Positions 55,545-64,000 of a DNA stretch of 64,000 nt are shown here, in pieces; the stretch's first letter is position 1, and each line of letters opens with the position of its first letter. The notes beneath the pieces are model-generated. The model made no database searches, had not been told where the DNA came from, and saw only the letters and a program-made list of their open reading frames with translations. The translations under genes were made by a program, and so were the position numbers. The DNA comes from Humulus lupulus (taxonomy: Eukaryota > Streptophyta > Magnoliopsida > Rosales > Cannabaceae): the NCBI RefSeq assembly GCF_963169125.1, contig NC_084802.1, positions 33,488,107 to 33,552,106 on the forward strand, given 5' to 3'.

Positions 55545-57221
55545 TGTAATTCCTTACTACCTTAGATTCATTACCATGTGATTTTGAATGTGCCATTAAC
55601 TCTCTAATCGAGGTTTTAAATCGAAAAGTGTGATTAAATCGGGATAAAGATTCATTTAAAGAGAATTTGGTATAAAAGATTTGGACATTTATTAAACTCA
55701 TAAAAGTGCTACATTGGGATCCCAAAACACTGTTTCAAAATGTATTTACAACTCAAAAGTTAAGGTACAGTCGACCTAAGCGACAAAATCAATTGTTTAT
55801 AGCATGTCCTTCAAAACAACCCCGGTCGTGCCAAGTAGGCTGAACATGAAAGCGTAGCTCCATGTCCTGCTATTCATGCTTGCTCGGCCTTTCCTTTGCC
55901 TTTACCTGCACCACAGAGCACCCATGAGCCAAGACCCAGCAAGAAAACTCAACACGTAGCATATGACAACTCAATCCAGTAATACACAACTTAAATAAAT
56001 AACAGATTAATCACATAGCGGCGTATGCCGACCTAAGGGCTTTACCAGGCACTGGGTTCACGGTCTTCACTGAGCGGGTGAGTACAGCACCCTTAGAGGG
56101 TCTTGCCCTGGCGGCCTGCATTCAGCATGCTTAAAGTTGATCTTGGCCTTCATCGTTCTCGGCCTTTGCCATTCCTTGCCTTCGCCGATCTTTCATAATC
56201 ATGCAAAACATAGCATATCAACTACAAATATTCACACACATTAAACACAAATAATAGTGTCATGCCTTGCTCTACGGGCACAAACATTTTTCTTACCTGT
56301 GACCCGAGCTGACTGACTAATGCGATCTCGAGTACGATCCCCTAAACCCAAACCTTGGCAGTAAAACCTATTCACAACGTAATAATAATAACAATCCATC
56401 AAGCCCTAAACCAAATAAGAATTTCGGAATAATATTCTAGCCCCCGGAATTGTGTGATTCAAGCTCTGAGTTGCTCCTAACTACTCCAAGCTGCAATTCC
56501 CTTTAAAGCTTACTCCCTTTAATTTCAGCAAGAACTCCCTTAGCCAAAGAGAGAGAATCGAGAGAGAGAAAGAGGAAGGTTGAGAGTTGTTTTTTTCTTA
56601 TCTTCTAACTAGTTCTAGAGTTCTGATTAGTATAAGTCTATCCTCAGCTGGAAAATGTCCAAAAATGCCCCTAGGTTTTAACCTTAGCCACTTAATGCCT
56701 CCAAGGGCAATCCCGTCATTTGCACTATTCCTGCTAATTCCTCGAGTGTTCCTATAAATCCCTAATTAATCCCGACACACTTAAATAATCACTAAGTCAC
56801 TACCCGTTACCCATTGATCCCAAACATGTGCTACATTCCCAAAATACCCCTAGGCTCACCCCGAGCCGGGTATTCGACCATGTTGTGACTATTCTACTAT
56901 TCCCTAGAACTGTCTCGGATCACACATCACAGATATATCTCCACGATACTGCGGTCTCAGTCATAACACACACATAATTTACATTTATGCCCTCAACGAG
57001 CCAAAATCACAAATATGCCCCTATTAATAAAAATTGGCCCACATGTATATTTAATTCACCTAAACATGCATTTCTAATCACAAAATCATTTAATTCAGGT
57101 AATCACATATTAATACACATAAACCACAATTAACCATGTAATAATACGTTTAAGCCAGTTATTGCCCTCCCGACACGCTAATCAAGGCACTAAGCCTTAT
57201 TAATAGATTTGGGGCGTTACA
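55545..57221 (-). repeat. G5 5' LTR, 1677 bp, lacking the intron-like interval
   Basis: TGTAATTCCT…GGCGTTACA. It aligns with the G5 3' LTR but skips 3' LTR bases 43129-43654 at junction 56447/56448. The acceptor-like site, GC-rich island and donor-like site are all missing. Confidence 0.9.
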
Positions 57222-58183
57222 ATACACATCCTCAATGCCCCATCTTTCTTCTTAACAAAAAACACTTGCGCACCCCACGGTGAGATGCTGGGTCTAATGA
57301 ATCCCAAATCCATTAACTCTTGTAGCTATACCTTCAACTCCTTCAACTCTGCCGGAGCCATCTTGTATGGTGCTCTGGATACTAGTTTTGTCCCTGATGC
57401 CACCTCTATAACAAACTCAATCTCCCGCAGCAGTAATAATCTCAGTAGATTATCTGGAAATACATCCAAAAACTCACAAACCAATCTGGTCTCTGCCGGC
57501 CCAACTGGCATATCCCTGGTGGTATCCACTACGCTCGCTAGGAATCCTATGCGACCTCCCTGCAATAGGTCTCTAGCCTTCAGTGCTGAGATCATCAAAA
57601 TACGAGGCTCGTTCACATCACCCACAAATACAAATGGTTCTTCTCCCACGGGCTCAAAGGTCACCATCCTCCTTTTACAATCTATGATTGCCTCATACTT
57701 GGATAATCAATCCATGCCAAGAATCATATCAAAATCCTCCATGGCTAGCTCAATCAGGTCAACTGAAAAATCTCTTCTTCTGTTCTTCTCTCTTGAATTG
57801 CGAGCATTCTCTCTAAAAATGTCCCACTACCCCACAAAGGAAGTATGCCTTAGCACGCCATCTCCCACATGGCGTCTCCAGCACCTGGTTCACAATGGAT
57901 AACTCCTCCAGGCCTCATTGCCGCCCTAGCGGCTATTCTGAGTACCCCGACTCCTCCTATTAGGACCAGGAGTGGTATAACTGTCAAGGGTCTTCCTCTT
58001 CTGGTCACCAGGGCCTCCACCCCTACCAGACCCAATAAATGGAGGTATCATCCTAGCATCACGTCTTGTGATACTCTCGTGTCGAATCCTATCCTCTGCA
58101 CCCTCAGCAGTAAGGGCCTTCTCAACTACCTGAGCATATATGGTAACCTCAGTCACTGAAGTAATCCTAACATCCTATGCTAT
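57222..58183 (-). pseudogene. G3 RT start, protease side and gag C-terminus
   Basis: In element order: gag (EVTIYAQVVEKALTAEGAED, MIPPFIGSGRGGGPGDQKRK), a damaged zinc knuckle (YFLCGVVGHF*REC, first Cys lost), then a jump to DFSVDLIELAMEDFDMILGM. The protease catalytic segment seen in G4 (D-x-GATHSF) is absent, so a deletion has removed it. RT begins [55 protein letters not shown] and ends LRMCI at the G5 junction. Confidence 0.85.
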
Positions 58184-59613
58184 TGATAACTCTTGAATAA
58201 AAAGTTATTTCATGTGCTTTTGAACTTATAATAAAAATCGTGAGTGATGATAGTTTATTTTTAGTTTTTGTAGCTAACTTTGGTGTTTTTATGATTTTAC
58301 TTTAAGTTTAATTATTTTTGTAGTTTTTAATAGCTAATGGGTTAAAGGTAGTAGTTTCATGGATAAATATTTGCACAAGGAATGAGCTAACATGTGAAAC
58401 TATTTAAATTGAATTTTTGATGGCTGAATTACCAGGTTTTGCTGCAGCAAAACAGTTTTTGCTGAAGCATTTTGATCAGGCAGCTTTTGGGCACATAGAA
58501 CACGTGGCAAGTAAATGGGTGAGCTGGAATATTGGCTGAGGTGGCAAGGACAGAAAGCATTAGTCAACATTTGGGAGAAAAGGACAAAAGAGAAGAGGAG
58601 ACTCACATTTTTTTAGTAGGAAAGGAAATATTGTACTTTTGGGGCTAAAGGAGGAAACCTAGAATGCACTTAATGAAGCATCAGCCAAAATATCAAAGAG
58701 GCAGCCATATTTTGGAAAGAAAAACCAGCAAAGAAAAAGAGAGAAACCCATAAATCAGCTAGAAGGAAGGAAAATGAAAAAGGAGAAGCTCAAGCATCAA
58801 TTGGATTTGTTCCTTCTTCTATTCCTACACTTTATTTTTATATTTTCTGAGTTGATTTCTAAATCTGAATATTATAGGCTGTTTTGATTATGGATTAATG
58901 TTTATTAACTCAGCCATGAACTAATTTTTAGGTGGCTTGAATTGTTGATGAACCCTATGTTATAATCTAGCAATTTCTTGCACTTTATTTTAGTAAAATC
59001 TCTCTTGTTCATTCAAGTGTGCTTATATTAATTTCTTGTTGTTGTTTGGCCAGCAATGACAAGATATTTAATTATGTTTAATGCTGGAAAGATTAAATGT
59101 AATGTGAAGAACTTGGATGACACAAGTCATAATCTAGGTTAGGTTATGTTAGTAAGTAACCTAGGGATGTGTTATTTGCCTTGTGTAACTTTTGAGAATT
59201 AAACTTTGAATTGCATTCTTAAATCTGATTTTACATAGGAATATGTTTAATTAGGTAAAAGGATTAATGTCATAAAATTTGGGAAAGTTTTATGAGTGTT
59301 TAAATGAATTCTTGTTAACCTGGGAGTTTTGCTAGAATATTCCTGCGTAATCTGTCCGCAATTTGTTCAGGATGATAAATATAGGGGAATTCAGTAATTC
59401 AAGTCCATTTTGCAATCCATATATTTCTCTCAATTTTCTTGATTCACTTCAGTTTTAATTTCAGTATTTCCATCATTTTAATATTTTGTTTAGTACTTGT
59501 TTTGCTTATTTTTCTATTTGCAATCCATGTGGAGACGATTTACTTATCATTATATTACTTGTGTGATTACATGCCCTGCGTATTTTAAATCAAATATTAA
59601 ATTTATCACAACA
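58184..59613 (+). mobile_element. Element B: solo LTR (1430 bp) in the G3 gag
   Basis: TGATAACTCT…ATCACAACA with the 5-bp TSD GCTAT at 58179-58183 and 59614-59618. TG…CA ends, a 5-bp TSD and the absence of any internal coding region indicate a solo LTR. Removing it rejoins the G3 gag (RGLNPMIA before, VTEVTIYAQVVEKAL after). It contains the perfect 18-bp palindrome GTTTTGCTGCAGCAAAAC at 58436-58453. The lineage is not recognised with certainty; the end wording recalls Athila/Tat LTRs. Orientation follows element A and is tentative. Confidence 0.88.
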
Positions 59614-59791
59614 GCTATCATGGGGTTTAATCCTCGAACAAACCTATCCTTCCTGGCAGCATCAGTTGGCAACAAGTCATAAGAAAACTTGGCCAACCTG
59701 TCAAACTTCAAGACATACTCAGTCATAGTCATGTTTCCCTGAACCAGCCTGGTGAACTCATCTGCCTTCGCAGGTTGAACTGCGTTGTTGT
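59614..59791 (-). pseudogene. G3 gag, N-terminal side
   Basis: The minus strand reads NNNAVQPAKADEFTRLVQGN, MTMTEYVLKFDRLAKFSYDL and LPTDAARKDRFVRGLNPMIA. It continues into the gag piece beyond element B. The copia-type LTR interrupts it at 59792. Confidence 0.88.
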
Positions 59792-61476
59792 TGTTGGGAA
59801 TAGTGCCCTTAAAGCAACTATAGCTAAAAAATGTTTTAAATGAAATAAATAATTGAGTTGAATTATTATATACAGACTATGTTCGGTATTATATGATAAT
59901 ATTAAGTAAATATCAGAAAAATCCAAAGTTTATCTATGTGGTCTTAATCTCATATTGGTATGGGAGGGTCGAGATTAAGATAATAAACTTAATAAAGTTA
60001 TGGGAGGATCTAGTTTGCAGTAAAATAAAGTTATGGAATCTTTAGATTAATTACTGCTAGTACGATCCACTAGTATTATGAATACATGTGACCTAGATCT
60101 GGGTTACTAGTGTAGTAGGACACTTTAGTGGAGGTACTTTGCATGCTGAGAGTATGTAGAACTGGATCAGATGTGATTTTTTAATACTTGTTTAAACACC
60201 ATTTCATAGTATTAATCAAACACATCAAATGATGATCATATACACGATGATCTTAATCCTGAGGTTGCTATGAACTCCTATATATGTCATCATATCATTT
60301 GATTCATGCGTTAAGGTTTGTCAGAATGATCAGGCTAAGAACAATTGTTTTGGGGACTCAATGATGTATATGGCTGGGGACGTAGTTTAACAGATATGGA
60401 ATCTATACCTTCTTACAGATTGAATAATGGTTCCCTATTGAGTTTATTTTTGGAACTGAAAAGGTTATGATCGCTCACGTCGCAAACTTGTTGTGACACA
60501 ACCTTCACTAGTAAAGTCAATGGTACTCTAGGAACAAGATATAGCTAAAAGGGTAAAACGGTAATTTTATTCCCTTTTAATTATGAACCATTAATAGAAG
60601 ATTAATGCTGTATGTAATTATTATATCAATGGACACTTTATTCTTCAATAAAGTACTCAGTAAATATATGTCTATAATTATCAAGAGTTCAATCTCATAT
60701 TTTTAGTGGAGCAATCATGAGATTAATAAATATGATTATTTAATCAAAGAGCTTTGATTAATAATGTAATATTTATTAGAGCTTGATATTATAGGTCCAT
60801 AGGTCCCCAGGGTGGCTCTATCAACACCATATAAAGGTAAGAAGAGTATAACTATAATTTGGGAATTTGAGAAGAATTTTATTCTTCGAGTCAAGTATAC
60901 AATTATATAAAAATTGAGGTTGAATAATTAATTTAGAATTAATTATTAATTTTAAAAATATATTTATTAATTTAAATATGTAAATTTCGAAATTCATATA
61001 TATAAATAAATAAATTAATTAATTTTTTAAATTAATTATTTTATTTAAGTGGGAGAAAATAAAATTGGTAAGTCAAAAAATAGTTTTTGATTTATTTAAT
61101 TTTAAAAGATGATGATAATGATGATCATCAATTTGAATTTAAAATTTAAAATTTAAATTTTGAAATATGGTTGTCATCTTTTTCCTTAAAAAGATTACAC
61201 CTTATTTTGTGGGAGATTGATTTTAATTAAATAATTAAATAAAAGAAAAATGTCAAAATCCCTGAAAAGGGAATAGTAGTACACGCCTGACACAGTCCAA
61301 GGACTGTGCCATGCGTGTACCACTTATACTGATATTGTATCAGTATAGTTTTTATTTTATTTTATTTAATTATTTAATAATTTGAAAATAGTTTTCAAAT
61401 TTGGTAAGTTAGATATTTACCAAAATCAAATCCTATCATCATTGTGATATTTTATAATATTACTATTGTTACACCC
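59792..61476 (+). mobile_element. Copia-type LTR, 3' part cut off by the Tat-like element
   Basis: It begins TGTTGGGAATAGTGCCC, a start shared by many plant copia LTRs, right at the break in the G3 gag. It is about 1.7 kb, AT-rich and without a coding frame. A long hairpin pair lies at 61279-61347. No internal region or partner LTR is seen. The family is not recognised with confidence. Confidence 0.6.
61279..61347. repeat. Two adjacent strong hairpins
   Basis: Hairpin 1: arms 61279-61298 and 61301-61320 (GTACACGCCTGACACAGTCC and its near inverse), 18 of 20 pairs, loop AA. Hairpin 2: TATACTGATA (61325-61334) and TATCAGTATA (61338-61347), ten perfect pairs, loop TTG. Confidence 0.85.
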
Positions 61477-61501
61477 AGATTTCGAGATAAAAAGTTATGA
61501 C

Positions 61502-62218
61502 TAGAGCTGTAAATACGGGCCGGGCTTTCTAGCATGGCACGAAACCGGCACGAGCCCGGGAGGCACGAGCACGACACGACACGAAAAAATATGGGCTTGG
61601 GCTAGGCACGACACGAATTGAAAATTGGCACGGCACGACACGGCATGATATGGGCCTGAGCACAGCACGACACGACAAGCCCGAAGGCACGACACGAAAG
61701 CACGAACAAACTAGCCCGAAAGCACGACACAATAAAAAGCCTGATATTTTGACATTAATAATGAATTCTCAATTTTATATTTTTATAATTATATTAATTT
61801 ATTTTAAAACTTGTGAGTTAAAATTTTCAGTATTTATTATTAGGTATTCAAATTCTATTAATTATTTTTGATATAATTTTGTGCAAAGTATTGTTAAAAA
61901 GTATATAAAAATATCTAAAACTATAATTTAAACAAAGAAATATATTTGGATTGGTGGTGAGTCCATTGATTGTTAAAGAGGAGGTGGGGGGTTCAATTCC
62001 CCATCCTCACATTTTTTGGCAATAATAAAATGGGCCTAAAAGTGGGCCCAAATAAGGAAAGTGGGCCGGCTCGACTTGGGCCCGACACGGCATGAGCACG
62101 GCACGACATGGGCCGGGCCCATGGGCCGTGCTGGGCTTACTCTTTCAAATATGGGTCGGCCCGGCCCGACACGAATTGAAATACGGGTCGAGCCGGGCCG
62201 CCCACATTTATAGCTCTA
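61502..62218. mobile_element. Non-autonomous hAT-like element, 717 bp, in the Tat LTR
   Basis: The exact 8-bp TSD GTTATGAC lies at 61494-61501 and 62219-62226. Terminal inverted repeats TAGAGCTGTAAATACGGGC and the inverse of CCCACATTTATAGCTCTA match at about 15 of 18 positions. The outer thirds consist of GGCACGACACGA-type words in repeated and inverted order. The centre is AT-rich and holds a tRNA-like segment. No transposase is encoded. The 8-bp TSD with TAGAGCTGTAAA-type ends indicates hAT. Confidence 0.9.
61948..62010 (+). other. tRNA-like segment inside the hAT element
   Basis: GGATTGGTGGTGAGTCC…GGTTCAATTCCCCATCC: a perfect pol III B box (GGTTCAATTCC, 61990-62000) sits in a stem GGGG/CCCC as in a T arm, and GGATTGG can pair with CCATCC as an acceptor stem. 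At about 60 bases it is too short for a full tRNA, and no convincing anticodon arm is seen. It may be a tRNA-derived relic. Confidence 0.5.
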
Positions 62219-62226
62219 GTTATGAC

Positions 62227-63013
62227 CCCGAAAGTTGGGCTCGTCAGGTGTGAGCTCGAAAATTGCATGGTCGTCATATGATCCTTCAGTCAAACCGCTT
62301 TGCTATAAATACCGACCTCGAAAGCTTGAGGGTGTGTAGCCTCGAATATGTTCTGAACTCGCAATAGTCACGACATGACACTTAAATATATTGTTCACTG
62401 ATTTCCTTCAGGCGAGATAGCTCGAGCTCGAGAAGTGCAAGCTCGGATGCGATAGCCTCGTCAGCATCTACTTGTCCCGAGCATAGCACGAAGTTGGGTG
62501 GCAAGCTCGTGATTGACAGACTCAGTGCCAATTGTTGGTCTCGAAGATTTGATGAATTATCTGGGATAACCCATTACGTGTGAACATGGTTATTGTTGTA
62601 CAATCCCAATATTTAAGGGATATCATTTAATCTGTTATACATTCCTGATCTTCATGGGACGTTTCCGTGTATGTAGGAGATAATGCATTTAATAGCATTA
62701 TGTTAATTGATATACAGAATATCTTCCCGAAATATGTGGGAGTGAATTCTGCAACCTTCCCTATAAATAGAGAAGGAAACACCATTTGTAAATGGGGTTT
62801 TTTTTTCTCATTTCTAGAGATAACACTCTGGGCAACTCTTCTCTGAAAAGTTTCCAGAAAACTCCCAAGTCTTAATAACATAGACACGTGGACTAGACAG
62901 AGTTAACTGCTGAACCACATAAAAATTCTATGGTTTTCCTCTTTATTCATTTGCTCCAATACTCTATTGTTTAATTACTCTACTATTTAAGTTGACGAAA
63001 AACGGCGTCAACA
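62227..63013 (+). repeat. Tat-like LTR, part right of the hAT insert
   Basis: This part holds GAGCTCGAAAATTGC-type repeats with many TCGA words, TATAAATAG at 62763-62771 as the probable LTR TATA box, and the end GACGAAAAACGGCGTCAACA. The terminal GACG…CGTC is a small inverted pair. Confidence 0.8.
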
Positions 63014-63040
63014 GTTTGCTGCTTTCATTGAGAGCCATTA
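63014..63040 (+). promoter_or_regulatory. Primer binding site of the Tat-like element
   Basis: GTTTGCTGCTTTCATTGAG directly follows the LTR end. Relatives usually read GTTTGGCGCTTTCATTGAG; one or two changes are present. Confidence 0.6.
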
Positions 63041-63089
63041 AACAATACATGCATGAGTCTGTTCAGTCAAAGAACCTCCCGAATCAACA

Positions 63090-64000
63090 ATGGCAGCAAA
63101 TGATCCCAATGTTCCTGAGGAGAAAATTTTAGATGAAGCTGACTACCCTCGACGCCCTGGAAAACAGCCCATGGTGAACTCAGACCTTGATGAGAGGAGT
63201 AGTTCATCCGAATCTCAGGGACCACCAGCCCCCAAGGACGACGAAGACATGTACTACAATCCTGAACGATATGTCCCGATGTGGAGCTCGAAAATCGTCA
63301 ACTGCGAAAGCAGTTGGTAGAGGCCAAGAAGCGCAATGAAGAGCTAGCCAGACTAGTTGCTGAGGTGTAGGCAGCTCAGGCCCCATCTCCGCCAGAGGCC
63401 CAGGCTCCGCCTCCGCAGGACGTTCATATTCCACCATGTAGGCCTCGAGGACGACCGCGCAAAAATGCTGCCACCCGAAGGGCAGAGCAACCTCTGCAGC
63501 CAGCAGAACAGCCTGCTCTGCCGAGAACCTGGAGAAGTAACCGGGCTGGAGGTCCTGCCAACCCAACCGCGGAGACACCAGCCAGAGTAGGGAATAGCCA
63601 ATCCCCCTCGGAGGCTCGGACCCAAAATCCTGGTGCCGCGCAAAACGTCGCAGAACCTGGTCGAGAGAACTCAAGACCTTTAAGGCCCCATAATGGATGG
63701 CAGCCACCATCACCCATAAGGCACCCACCATCGCCAATAAGGTATCCCTCACCAAATCGAAGGAACACATAACCGACCCATGGTGATAGGGAAAGGTGAG
63801 CCAGGCGAAGACGTGGAAATGGGGAGCCTGCTAGGGAGCATAGGGTCCCCAACACACGAGAAGCCAAATGTCTTAGTCTCACACTATTGAGACGAGGCAA
63901 CCCGCAAGAAACCCGTCTCGAAACAACCATGCAACTAGCCATGTCAATGAAGGCTCGGGAGACACTAGATCAGTTAGTATATATGACCAAGAACGTAGAA
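63090..64000 (+). pseudogene. Tat-like gag N-terminal region, frameshifted
   Basis: The start MAANDPNVPEEKILDEADYP is in a good leader position 77 bases after the LTR. The first frame ends at 63320. Shifting frame near 63281 gives VELENRQLRKQLVEAKKRNE and ELARLVAEV, a clear coiled coil, then a TAG at 63367-63369, then a Pro/Arg-rich stretch (PPCRPRGRPRKNAATRRAEQ) and, near the end, TTMQLAMSMKARETLDQLVY. It is typical of Tat/Ogre gag N-termini. The frameshift and stop mean this copy is defective. Confidence 0.75.

Larger units (their letters stand above)
42211..57221 (-). mobile_element. G5: chromovirus inserted in the G3 RT, itself split by G6
   Basis: 3' LTR 42211-44448 and 5' LTR 55545-57221, flanked by the TSD ATACA (42206-42210 and 57222-57226). 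The interior is only the integrase end (44449-45285) and the leader plus gag start (about 55143-55544). Everything between belongs to G6 and element A, and most of gag, protease, RT and integrase is missing. The 5' LTR is 561 bp shorter than the 3' LTR, mainly because of one 526-bp gap. Confidence 0.88.
26246..59791 (-). mobile_element. G3: Tekay/Del-like chromovirus, split into pieces by later insertions
   Basis: Pieces in plus order: 3' LTR 26246-28463; integrase C-terminal part 28464-29015; integrase, RNase H and RT 40102-42210; RT start, protease side and gag 57222-58183; more gag 59614-59791. They join in frame order once G4 (TSD tcatt), G5 (TSD ataca) and solo LTR B (TSD gctat) are removed. 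For example, the RT text LRMCI (57222) continues as [10 protein letters not shown] (42200). The 5' LTR lies beyond the window. The integrase tail VEEATWELE and the Met-type primer sites in its relatives support the Tekay/Del group. Confidence 0.85.
61477..64000 (+). mobile_element. Tat-like gypsy element, 5' end, runs off the window
   Basis: It starts with LTR 61477-63013 (TGTTACACCC…GGCGTCAACA; 812 bp once the hAT insert and its TSD copy are removed). The LTR end CCACATAAAAATTCTATGG and the following GTTTGCTGCTTTCATTGAG are of the Tat type. Gag starts at 63090. The other half of the element is outside the window. Confidence 0.82.

Noticed and set aside
61501..61732. Cys/Arg-rich minus-strand frames
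   Set aside because: They come from the GGCACGACACGA word repeats of the hAT element and have no protein-like composition.
61948..62010. Functional tRNA gene
   Set aside because: The B box and T arm are good, but the segment is about 60 bases, lacks a convincing anticodon arm, and sits inside a transposon. It is kept only as tRNA-like.
63204..63942. Long minus-strand frames of 172-188 codons
   Set aside because: They are antisense to the Pro/Arg-rich gag region of the Tat-like element. High GC and low stop density on the reverse strand explain them.

Overview
The window is plant nuclear DNA. It holds two host protein genes on the left and a deep stack of transposable elements on the right. 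A plastid-targeted phosphate translocator, a plant-specific nodulin-like MFS transporter with introns, chromovirus-type Ty3/gypsy, Athila-like, Tat-like and copia elements, LINEs and hAT/foldback elements together point to an angiosperm, most likely a eudicot. The species cannot be fixed from the sequence alone. No CRISPR, bacterial operon or viral replicon is visible.

Positions 1-14 kb are gene-bearing. A decayed LINE end (1-1.0 kb) precedes an intronless gene for a xylulose-5-phosphate/phosphate translocator (XPT, 1505-2755, +). After an AT-rich spacer with a 15-bp-TSD LINE (4853-5646) and a Ty1/copia element with 305-bp LTRs (6051-10683, -) comes a three-exon nodulin-like/NFD4-like MFS gene (11461-13823, -). 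That gene appears to be one base short at its last splice acceptor. The two genes have no evident joint pathway: XPT exchanges pentose and triose phosphates with Pi across the plastid inner envelope, and the NFD4-like protein is a membrane carrier of uncertain substrate.

Positions 14-22.5 kb are AT-rich intergenic DNA. They hold a decayed Tat-like gypsy 5' end (16121-18063), three consecutive foldback elements (18950-19342, 19528-21265, 21391-22090) and a small MITE-like repeat (22247-22450).

From 22.5 kb to the end the window is one nested retrotransposon stack, ordered here from 5-bp target-site duplications (TSDs). An Athila-like gag-protease element (22492 onward, -) has its right LTR split at 26245 by chromovirus G3 (-). 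G3 is split four times: by G4 (29016-40101, +, TSD tcatt), by G5 (42211-57221, -, TSD ataca), by solo LTR B (58184-59613, TSD gctat) and by a copia-type LTR (from 59792). G4 carries a Tat-type solo LTR in its gag (32462-33884, TSD ctatg). G5 is split by G6 (from 45286, +), and the G6 3' LTR is split by solo-LTR-like element A (from 53669). One later deletion at about 55142 seems to have removed the end of A, the rest of the G6 LTR and most of the G5 interior. The copia LTR is cut at 61477 by a Tat-like element that runs off the window and carries a 717-bp hAT-like element with an 8-bp TSD (gttatgac).

Two themes recur in the stack. Coding regions are broken mainly by C-to-T and G-to-A changes (CAG to TAG, CGA to TGA, TGG to TAG), as expected of old methylated DNA. 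The long LTRs of G3-G6 share an intron-like module (splice-donor-like site, GC-rich palindromic island, conserved YACTACYYGRTTTAG acceptor-like site) and a conserved block of about 100 bp further on. These shared LTR modules are the least explained signals here.
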